NCBI RefSeq assembly: GCF_037911585.1
Contig: NZ_JBAJNS010000001.1
Span: 996,001 to 1,060,000, forward strand
DNA length: 64,000 bases
Reading direction: 5' to 3'
DNA from: Streptomyces sp. GSL17-111
GTDB taxonomy: Bacteria > Actinomycetota > Actinomycetes > Streptomycetales > Streptomycetaceae
The notes under the pieces are model-generated. The model had not been told where the DNA came from, searched no databases, and saw nothing but the letters and a program-made list of their open reading frames with translations. Of this stretch, positions 16,851 through 23,690 are shown piece by piece (the first letter of the stretch is position 1; each line of letters starts with the position of its first letter). A program made the position numbers and the translations under genes.

Positions 16851-19025
16851 ATGACAGCCAACGACCTGCGCAGCGCAGCTGATGGCGTCCTCGCCCGCCT
16901 GGTGGGAGACGACACGGGGACGGCACGCCTCCGGGAAGACCAGTGGAAGGCCGTCGAGGCGCTCGTCGCCGACCGCCGGCGCGTGCTCGTCGTCCAGCGC
17001 ACCGGCTGGGGCAAGTCAGCCGTGTACTTCGTCGCGACCGCCCTGCTACGGCAGCGCGGCAGCGGCCCGACGGTGATCGTCTCGCCACTGCTGGCCCTCA
17101 TGCGGAACCAGATCGAGGCGGCCGCCCGGGCCGGCATCCGGGCCCGCACCATCAACTCGGCCAACGTCGAGGAGTGGGACGCCGTGCGCGAGGCCGTGCG
17201 CGCCGAAGAGGTCGACGTCCTGCTCGTCAGCCCGGAGCGGCTGAACAATCCGGACTTCCGGGACCAGGTCCTGCCCAGCCTGGCGCAGACCACCGGGCTG
17301 CTCGTCGTCGACGAGGCGCACTGCATCTCCGACTGGGGACACGACTTCCGCCCCGATTACCGTCGGCTGCGGAGCATGCTGGCCGCGCTGCGCCCCGACG
17401 TGCCCGTGCTCGCCACGACGGCGACGGCCAACGCGCGGGTCACCTCCGACGTCGCCGAACAGCTCGGCACCGGCGGGCAGGAGGTCGGCACGTCCAACGC
17501 CCTGGTGCTGCGCGGCCCGCTGGACCGGGAGTCGCTCAGCCTGTCGGTGCTGCGGCTGCGCGACGCGGCACATCGGCTCGCCTGGCTGGACGGCCATCTC
17601 AACCAGCTCCCCGGCTCGGGGATCATCTACACGCTGACCGTCGCGGCGGCCGAGGAGGTCGCGGCCTACCTGCGGCAGCGCGGGCACACGGTGGCCTCCT
17701 ACACCGGGCGGACGGAGAACGCCGACCGGGAGGCCGCGGAGGGCGACCTCCTGGCCAACCGGGTGAAGGCCCTCGTCGCCACGTCAGCCCTCGGCATGGG
17801 GTTCGACAAGCCGGATCTCGGCTTCGTCGTGCATCTCGGCTCCCCGTCCTCCCCCATCGCCTACTACCAACAGGTCGGCCGAGCCGGACGCGGCGTGGAG
17901 CACGCCGAGGTGCTCCTGCTGCCGGGCCCGGAGGACGAGGCCATCTGGAAGTACTTCGCCTCGCTGGCCTTTCCACCCGAGGAGCAGGTGCGGCGAACGC
18001 TCGACGTCCTGGCCACGGCCGACCGTCCCCTGTCCCTTCCGGCGTTGGAGCCCCTGGTCGAACTCCGCAGGTCCCGGCTGGAGATGATGCTCAAGGTCCT
18101 GGACGTGGACGGCGCGGTGCGCCGTGTCCGCGGGGGCTGGACCGCCACCGGTGAGCCTTGGCGGTACGACACCGAGCGGTACGCCTGGGTGGCGCGACAG
18201 CGTGCGGCGGAGCAGCAGGCGATGCGGGAGTACGCGGGCACCGGGCAGTGCCGGCTGGAGTTCCTGCGCCGGCAACTGGACGATCCCGAGGCGGCGCCGT
18301 GCGGCCGCTGCGACAACTGCGCCGGAGCGCGGTTCGGTGAGGACGCCCCTGCTGACGCGCTGGCAGCCGCACAGGGGCAGCTCGACCGTCCGGGCACGGA
18401 GATCGAGCCGCGCAGAATGTGGCCGACCGGGCTGCCAGCCGTCGGGGTGGACCTGCGCGGCCGCATTCCCGCCGACCAGCAGGCGTCTCCCGGCAGGGCG
18501 CTGGGCCGACTGACCGACATCGGCTGGGGCAGTCGCCTCCGGCCGCTCCTGGAGCCGCAGGCGCCCGACGGTCCGGTACCGGAAGACGTCGTGGGCGCCG
18601 TCGTCGCCGTACTGGCCGACTGGGCGAAGGGCCCGGGCGGATGGGCCTCGGGCGAGCCGACGGCAGGGCCCCGGCCTGTCGGCGTGGTGACCGTGGCTTC
18701 GCGGTCCAGGCCGCAGTTGGTGCGGTCGTTGGGAGAGCGGATCGCCTCGGTCGGCCGTATACCTCTGCTCGGCGCGGTGGAGATGGCCGGGGAGGAGGCG
18801 GGCCGGGCCGCCTCGCACACCAACAGCGCGCAGCGCGTACGGGCCCTCCACACCACCGTCACCGTGCCGCCCGCCCTCGCCCGGGCGGTGGCCGACGCGG
18901 CGGGCCCGGTGCTCCTGGTGGACGACTACACGGACACGGGATGGACCCTGGCCGTGGTGGCCGGCCGGCTGAGGCAGGCGGGGGCGAGGGGGGTGCTGCC
19001 TCTCGTCCTGGCGGTCCAGGGCTGA
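16851..19025 (+). CDS. recQ: RecQ-type helicase with C-terminal phosphoribosyltransferase-like domain
   Basis: A 724-residue protein. The SF2 helicase core spans about residues 20-360: RTGWGKS (Walker A, with Trp where most RecQs have Gly), VVDEAHCISDWGHDFR, TTATAN and YYQQVGRAGRG. The zinc site is CRLEFLRRQ...CGRCDNC (about 465-490). There is no HRDC domain; instead the last 200 residues end in VLLVDDYTDTGWTLAVVAGR, the PRPP-binding signature of a phosphoribosyltransferase. It unwinds 3'-tailed or forked DNA; the role of the PRTase part is unknown. ATG 16842 is an alternative start. Confidence 0.87.
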   Translation: MTANDLRSAADGVLARLVGDDTGTARLREDQWKAVEALVADRRRVLVVQRTGWGKSAVYFVATALLRQRGSGPTVIVSPLLALMRNQIEAAARAGIRARTINSANVEEWDAVREAVRAEEVDVLLVSPERLNNPDFRDQVLPSLAQTTGLLVVDEAHCISDWGHDFRPDYRRLRSMLAALRPDVPVLATTATANARVTSDVAEQLGTGGQEVGTSNALVLRGPLDRESLSLSVLRLRDAAHRLAWLDGHLNQLPGSGIIYTLTVAAAEEVAAYLRQRGHTVASYTGRTENADREAAEGDLLANRVKALVATSALGMGFDKPDLGFVVHLGSPSSPIAYYQQVGRAGRGVEHAEVLLLPGPEDEAIWKYFASLAFPPEEQVRRTLDVLATADRPLSLPALEPLVELRRSRLEMMLKVLDVDGAVRRVRGGWTATGEPWRYDTERYAWVARQRAAEQQAMREYAGTGQCRLEFLRRQLDDPEAAPCGRCDNCAGARFGEDAPADALAAAQGQLDRPGTEIEPRRMWPTGLPAVGVDLRGRIPADQQASPGRALGRLTDIGWGSRLRPLLEPQAPDGPVPEDVVGAVVAVLADWAKGPGGWASGEPTAGPRPVGVVTVASRSRPQLVRSLGERIASVGRIPLLGAVEMAGEEAGRAASHTNSAQRVRALHTTVTVPPALARAVADAAGPVLLVDDYTDTGWTLAVVAGRLRQAGARGVLPLVLAVQG

Positions 19026-19224
19026 CCTCGGCTGCCCCAGCGCCTCCCCGCGTCGGGCTGCGGAACCGTTCCGGCCAGTTGGACGCGATTGTGCGTTGCC
19101 CCACGTCAACCGGCCAGCGACAATTGACCTCACTCCCGCAACGGACCGAGAGGTACCCGTGCCTGTCGTGGCGTGCGCCCCTGCCCGACGGCTCCGCTCC
19201 CACGGGCGCAGAGAAGGGAGAACC

Positions 19225-19752
19225 GTGACCGTCGCAGCTCCGAAGGCTCCGACCACCGACGCCACCTCCCGGCTGGCGCGCACCATGGAACCGGCCGAGT
19301 GGGCAGCAGCGGGTGTACCGCTGCTGCGCAACCCCCGGGAGGTCGTGACCGGGTTGCACGCCCGTCACCGGCCGCTGCCGCTCACCGCGATCGTGGCGGT
19401 GCTCGGCCCGGACGACCGACTCTCCGCCAGCGCCTCCTTCGGCCGGGGCACAGATCCGCCCGACGGCTGGGAGTTCCGGAACGCGCTTCTGAACCAACTG
19501 CGCCGCGTCATACCCCACGACCTACGGCTGCGCCGTCCGGTGCGGACCGCGATGCTCCTGTACTGCCGGGAGGGCGAAGAGGCGTGGACGGAGGAGGACG
19601 GCGCCTGGATGTGGGCCCTGCGGGACGCCTGCACGCTGCACGGCCTGCGGTGTGGCGCCTACGTGACGCTCACACCGCGAGGCTGGCGGGTGCACGGGGA
19701 GGAGCGGCGAGGGCGCCGTCCGGCGGCACGGATCGGCGGCCCGCGCCCCTGA
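19225..19752 (+). CDS. Conserved actinobacterial hypothetical protein
   Basis: A 175-residue soluble protein with no signal peptide or membrane helix. A compact core (MEPAEWAAAGVPLLRNPREVVTGL to VTLTPRGWRVHGEE) contains several Trp and Arg residues; the last 20 residues are Arg/Gly/Pro-rich. I do not recognise a function. GTG 19225 follows GAAGGGAG, which beats the upstream ATG at 19096. It follows recQ by 199 bp in the same direction and could be its neighbour in a DNA-related set, but nothing in the sequence shows that. Confidence 0.65.
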   Translation: MTVAAPKAPTTDATSRLARTMEPAEWAAAGVPLLRNPREVVTGLHARHRPLPLTAIVAVLGPDDRLSASASFGRGTDPPDGWEFRNALLNQLRRVIPHDLRLRRPVRTAMLLYCREGEEAWTEEDGAWMWALRDACTLHGLRCGAYVTLTPRGWRVHGEERRGRRPAARIGGPRP

Positions 19753-19832
19753 AGGGCAGCGTGCCGAGGAAACGGACCACCGGCTCCGGTCGTCCGGCCC
19801 GGTCGGTACCGAGGGGAACCGACCGGAAGGGG

Positions 19833-20459
19833 TCAGAGGAGGCTGCGCAACTGGTCGGGGTCACCGCAGACGACGAGGTCCGAGCCGGCCTTGCCCAGTG
19901 CGCGAGGCAGGGTCTCGGCGATCGCCGCGTCGGTGCCGCCGTTGACGGCCACGACGACGACGGGCCGGTCCGTGGCCCGGGCGAGCGCGGAGGTGTGCGC
20001 GTAGAACACGTCGCCGCCCTCCGTCTGCTGCCGCCAGTAGGCGTCCTCGCCGAAGGTGAGCTCGTGCTCGGCCCACGGGTGCGGGCCTCCGGTGGTGAGG
20101 ACGAGGATGTCGCCGGGCGAACGGCCTTCGTCAAGCAGGGCGTCGACCGCATCGTCCGCGACGGACACGGCGGTCGCCACCGTGGCGGCCTCCAGCCGGA
20201 TGCGGGCGGTGGGCGCCGTGACCGGTGCCGCCGTCGAGGTGCCCGGGGACGACGGCGAGGGGCCACGGGCGGGCCTCGTGGAACCTGACGACCCGGGGCC
20301 GGGACGGCTGCGGTCGGCGCGCGGCGGCGCGGGCCGGGGGCCGGGGCGTGGCCCCGGGACGGCGGGGCGAGGGGGCTGGGGAACACGGGCGGTACCCGCA
20401 GAAGTGCGGGGACCGGGAACGCTGGGGCGGATCTGGGGCTCCTCGGAGCTGTGCGGCAT
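19833..20459 (-). CDS. Hypothetical protein with Pro-rich N-terminus
   Basis: A 208-residue protein. Residues 1-85 are Pro/Arg/Ser-rich and probably disordered. Residues 86-208 form a folded part with DILVLTTGGPHPWAEHELTFGEDAYW and RPVVVVAVNGGTD, ending VVCGDPDQLRSLL. The closing segment looks like the tail of UvrD/AAA-type helicase-like proteins, with no P-loop left, so a stand-alone regulatory or degenerate domain is possible. No ribosome site was found before ATG 20459; a leaderless start or an internal start are alternatives. It converges with the preceding hypothetical gene. Confidence 0.6.
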   Translation of the reverse strand: MPHSSEEPQIRPSVPGPRTSAGTARVPQPPRPAVPGPRPGPRPAPPRADRSRPGPGSSGSTRPARGPSPSSPGTSTAAPVTAPTARIRLEAATVATAVSVADDAVDALLDEGRSPGDILVLTTGGPHPWAEHELTFGEDAYWRQQTEGGDVFYAHTSALARATDRPVVVVAVNGGTDAAIAETLPRALGKAGSDLVVCGDPDQLRSLL

Positions 20460-20551
20460 GGATGTTGTCTATCAAACAGGGCGCGGGGCCGTGTCGGCGG
20501 GTCGTCCCGCCGGGGCGGCGCGCGAACGGGAAGAGTCAGAACGGTGAAGCG

Positions 20552-21262
20552 TCAGAACAGTTGGGCCTGTTCCCCCTCGGCCTCCGCGACGGCCGGGCCC
20601 GGAACAGCCGCCAAGGGATGAGGTTTTCTCAGGTGCTTCCAGCGCGGCAGGGCGTCCAGGTACGCCCAGGTGAGCCGGTGGTGCGGGGTGGGCCCGAGGT
20701 CCGCGAGCGCCGCCCGGTGGGCGGGGGCGGGGTACCCGGCGTTGCCCTGGAAGTCGAACGCGGCGTGGGCGGAGCCCAGTTCGGCCATCAGGGTGTCGCG
20801 CTGGACCTTCGCGAGGACGGACGCGGCGGCCACCGAGACGCAGGACCGGTCACCCTTGACCACGGTCCGGACGTGCCAGGGTGCTCCGAGATAGTCGTGG
20901 GACCCGTCCAGGATCACGGCGTCGGGTCGCTGCGGCAGCGCCTGCAACGCGCGCTCGGCGGCCAGTCGCAGTGCCGCCGTCATGCCGAGGAGGTCGATCT
21001 CCTCGGGCCAGGCGTGGCCGAAGCCGTGTGCCGTGACCCAGCCGCGCAGCACCTCGGCCAGTTCGGTGCGCCGACCTCGGGTGAGCAACTTGGAGTCCGT
21101 CAGGCCCTCCGGGGGACGGCGCAGGCCGGTGACGGCGGCGCACACGGTGACCGGCCCGGCCCACGCGCCGCGTCCCACCTCGTCCACCCCGGCGACGAGC
21201 CGGGCGGAGGTCGTCGCCCGCAGCGAACGTTCGACGCGGTGTGTGGGTGGGTCGTACGGCAC
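20552..21262 (-). CDS. rnhB: Ribonuclease HII
   Basis: A 236-residue RNase HII that nicks RNA in RNA-DNA hybrids and removes single ribonucleotides from DNA. The metal site is visible: [15 protein letters not shown] (Asp and Glu, about residues 25-32), the Asp of DGSHDYL and the later Asp near [11 protein letters not shown]. The C-terminal 30 residues extend beyond the catalytic fold. Start GTG 21262. Its position near recQ and nrdJ groups several genome-maintenance functions, but all have separate spacing, so no operon is evident. Confidence 0.92.
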   Translation of the reverse strand: MPYDPPTHRVERSLRATTSARLVAGVDEVGRGAWAGPVTVCAAVTGLRRPPEGLTDSKLLTRGRRTELAEVLRGWVTAHGFGHAWPEEIDLLGMTAALRLAAERALQALPQRPDAVILDGSHDYLGAPWHVRTVVKGDRSCVSVAAASVLAKVQRDTLMAELGSAHAAFDFQGNAGYPAPAHRAALADLGPTPHHRLTWAYLDALPRWKHLRKPHPLAAVPGPAVAEAEGEQAQLF

Positions 21263-21370
21263 GCTTCCAGCCTACTCGGCCGGTGGCGGCGCCCGAGCGG
21301 GCAGGGCCCCGGTCCCGGCGACCGAGGCGGTCGCCGGCTCCTCTCCTCCGGCGGCGGACGCCGACGCTCC

Positions 21371-22027
21371 TCAGAGCACCTCGTAGGGCTCCGGGGTGCA
21401 CCACCTCTCGAAGGGCCGGTCCAGGTGGTAGCGGCCTTCCGGACCGAGGACGAGGGCCCGTGTCTCGCCGTTGTCCGGGTTCGACAAGGACTCGAACTCG
21501 GCGACGGTCCAGTGCATCCAGCGCATGCAGAACAGCCGCATGGTCAGCCCGTGGGTGACGAGCAGGACGTTCGGGGGGTGGTCGGCGGCCTGGAAACTCC
21601 GCCACAGGCTCTCCAGGAAGGCGTCGACGCGGTCGTAGACGTCGGCGCCGGACTCGCCCTGGGAGAAGCGGTAGAAGAAGTGGCCGTAGGCGTTCCGTGC
21701 GGCCTTCTGGCCGCGCACGTCGTCCCGATCCTGCCAGTTGCCCCAGTCCTGTTCACGCAGGCGCGGCTCTTCCCGTACCCGCACGAGCGTGGGGTCGAGT
21801 CGCAGTTCACGGAACGTCTCGTGGGTGCGGCGGTAGGGGGACACATACGCCGACACCCGTTCGTCGCCGAACAGGGCGCGCAGCTCGGCTCCGGCCCGGG
21901 CGGCCTGACGGCGCCCTTCGGGCGTCAGCCGGAGGGCGTGATCGGGTACCCGGGAGTACACGGAGTCGTCGGCGTTTCCCTCGGACTCGCCGTGCCGGAG
22001 GAGGACGATGCGACGAGGTCGTGCCAT
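21371..22027 (-). CDS. Histidine phosphatase (phosphoglycerate-mutase-like)
   Basis: A 218-residue protein with the catalytic RHGESEGN near residue 10 (His is the phospho-acceptor), a second Arg in SPYRRTHETF near residue 66, and the second catalytic His in VTHGLTMRLF near residue 157. The WGNWQDR and GHFFYRFSQGESGADVYDR stretches match the fungal/actinobacterial phosphatase subgroup rather than glycolytic mutase. The substrate is unknown. Start ATG 22027 aligns with the canonical beta-strand PRRIVLLRHG. Confidence 0.85.
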   Translation of the reverse strand: MARPRRIVLLRHGESEGNADDSVYSRVPDHALRLTPEGRRQAARAGAELRALFGDERVSAYVSPYRRTHETFRELRLDPTLVRVREEPRLREQDWGNWQDRDDVRGQKAARNAYGHFFYRFSQGESGADVYDRVDAFLESLWRSFQAADHPPNVLLVTHGLTMRLFCMRWMHWTVAEFESLSNPDNGETRALVLGPEGRYHLDRPFERWCTPEPYEVL

Positions 22028-22104
22028 AGAGACAGCGTAAGCCCCGCACACCCGGGGAGCGGACTTGGCGACATCGGCTCGCGAACCGGACCGGACGGCG
22101 CGCG

Positions 22105-22713
22105 TCAGACCGTCCACGACGGCTGGAGATCGATGACGTCCCCGTCGATGGCGGCGATGTCAGCACCGGTCTGGGCCCGCAGCGACAGCCGCTCGACGCG
22201 TTCGACCCGGTACTTGCCGTGTTCGGCGGCCGAGTCCCACATGGAGAGGACGAGGAACTCTGCCAGGCCCGGAGCCTCCGCGAACACGCCGCGCAACATG
22301 CCCGGCGACCCGGCCATGGCGGGGTTCCAGACCTTCTCCTGCATGAGCACGTAGTGGTCGACCCGCTCACTGCGCACCCGGCAGTGAGCGACGCGCAGCA
22401 GGTCGGCGTCGGTGAACTCCGGACGGAAGCCGGTCTTCACGTCGAACCGGTATTCGAAGAGGAGGGCGCGCATGTCCCGGTAGGTGCCGACCTGCGCCGC
22501 GTGCAGCCGGTCGTGCGAGCGCGCCATGAAGGAGTCGTAGAAGGCGCGGCTCTCCCAGAAGCCGAAGAGGTGTGCGACACCGCTGCTGGAGCGGCTCCAG
22601 CCACCTCCCTGCCCACGGAAACCGGGCTCGCCGAGGAGGCCCGCCCACTTCCGCTGTCCGCGCTCGAATCCGCGGCGATCGACCACGGTGCACCGCACCC
22701 ACTTGACCAGCAC
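22105..22713 (-). CDS. DUF4937 (YdbC-like) protein
   Basis: A 202-residue protein beginning MLVKWVRCTVVDRRGFERGQ, the signature of DUF4937. The sequence suggests two ferredoxin-like halves (about residues 1-95 and 100-200), as in dimeric alpha-beta barrel proteins. No catalytic residues are evident; function unknown. It lies 78 bp upstream of the histidine phosphatase, in the same direction. Confidence 0.8.
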   Translation of the reverse strand: MLVKWVRCTVVDRRGFERGQRKWAGLLGEPGFRGQGGGWSRSSSGVAHLFGFWESRAFYDSFMARSHDRLHAAQVGTYRDMRALLFEYRFDVKTGFRPEFTDADLLRVAHCRVRSERVDHYVLMQEKVWNPAMAGSPGMLRGVFAEAPGLAEFLVLSMWDSAAEHGKYRVERVERLSLRAQTGADIAAIDGDVIDLQPSWTV

Positions 22714-22733
22714 CGCGCCATCGTACGGGCATC

Positions 22734-23561
22734 TCAGCCGCTGATCGTCCGATTGCGCTCCCCCAACACCGCCAACTCCTCCTCGCTCAAGGCGAGTCCG
22801 AACACCTGGTCAAGGACGGAGCCCAGTTCGCTCTCGGGGACCTCGCGTTCGTCGGTCGTGCCGTCGGGGCGGATGACGGCGAGCCGGGAGCCGAGGAGGG
22901 CCGTCCGGTCCTTCATGCCCGACACCTGCACGACCGGGCGGCGGGTGAACGGAGAGCCGGCGTGGGTGGAGACGTAGTAGTTGTAGACGAAGTAGTCCGG
23001 CGGGAAGGCGGGATCCTCGGTGAAGGAGTAGAGGTCCACCCAGCCCTCGGGGCGCAGGGCGCGCAGCATCCAGACACCGTCCGCGTCCCGGCCGAGGGAG
23101 TACGACCACTCCCCGTGGCGCACCTCCTCGCCCGCCCGCAGCCGGATCGGCAGGCGCGGGCCCTCACTGCCGAAGCCGACGTCCGCCAGCCACCGCTCGC
23201 CGTCGACCTCGACGATCAGAAGCATGTGGGTGGGCGGAAGGATCTTGCCCGGCTCGCCCTGGACGACGCGTCCGGCACGCCCCGTGAAGGTGTACCCGAT
23301 GCGCTCGAGCACGGCGGCGAACAGCGAGTTCTGCTCGTGGCAGTAGCCGCCGCGACGCCGGGTGATCATCTTGTCCTGGAGGGAATCCAGGTCGAGCAGC
23401 ACCGGCCGGCCGAGCATGATCTCCAGGTTCTCGAACGGCAACCGCTGCACGTGGGCCCGGTGCAGTTCCCGGAGGGTGGCCAGGTCGGGTTCGGGGGTGT
23501 CACCGGTGTACCCGATACGGGCCAGGTAGGCGTTCAGGTCCAGCTTCTCGGAACTCCACAT
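22734..23561 (-). CDS. nat: Arylamine N-acetyltransferase
   Basis: A 275-residue cytosolic enzyme that transfers acetyl groups from acetyl-CoA to arylamines or hydrazines. The cysteine-protease-like triad is complete: Cys in RRGGYCHEQNSLF (about residue 74), His in PPTHMLLIV (about 112) and Asp in LADVGFGSEGP (about 127). Length and motifs are standard for the family. It may detoxify aromatic amines; in some actinomycetes homologues act as amide synthases in ansamycin biosynthesis, but no such cluster is present here. Confidence 0.93.
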   Translation of the reverse strand: MWSSEKLDLNAYLARIGYTGDTPEPDLATLRELHRAHVQRLPFENLEIMLGRPVLLDLDSLQDKMITRRRGGYCHEQNSLFAAVLERIGYTFTGRAGRVVQGEPGKILPPTHMLLIVEVDGERWLADVGFGSEGPRLPIRLRAGEEVRHGEWSYSLGRDADGVWMLRALRPEGWVDLYSFTEDPAFPPDYFVYNYYVSTHAGSPFTRRPVVQVSGMKDRTALLGSRLAVIRPDGTTDEREVPESELGSVLDQVFGLALSEEELAVLGERNRTISG

Positions 23562-23615
23562 GATCGCGACAACGCGGCCCGGTCGTGGGCCATTCCCGCC
23601 CCGGACGAGGCGACG

Positions 23616-23650
23616 AGGCGGGGCCCCGGTCGTCGACCGGGGCCCCGCCT
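23616..23650 (-). terminator. nrdJ terminator, distal hairpin
   Basis: AGGCGGGGCCCCGGTCG (23616-23632) pairs with 23634-23650 in a perfect 17-bp inverted repeat; the practical loop is 5 bases. It is the second of two tandem hairpins after nrdJ. Confidence 0.8.
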
Positions 23651-23658
23651 GTGCCGAT

Positions 23659-23684
23659 GGCGCCCGGCCGGTCGGCCGGGCGCC
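23659..23684 (-). terminator. nrdJ terminator, proximal hairpin
   Basis: GGCGCCCGGCCG (23659-23670) pairs with 23673-23684, a 12-bp all-GC stem directly after the nrdJ stop. With the distal hairpin it should insulate nat from the highly expressed reductase. Confidence 0.75.
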
Positions 23685-23690
23685 GGAGGG

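Noticed and set aside
19833-20459. Plus-strand frames over this stretch as an alternative gene
   Set aside because: The minus-strand product has a folded C-terminal half with regular hydrophobic strands; the plus-strand frames are Arg/Gly-rich with no such pattern.
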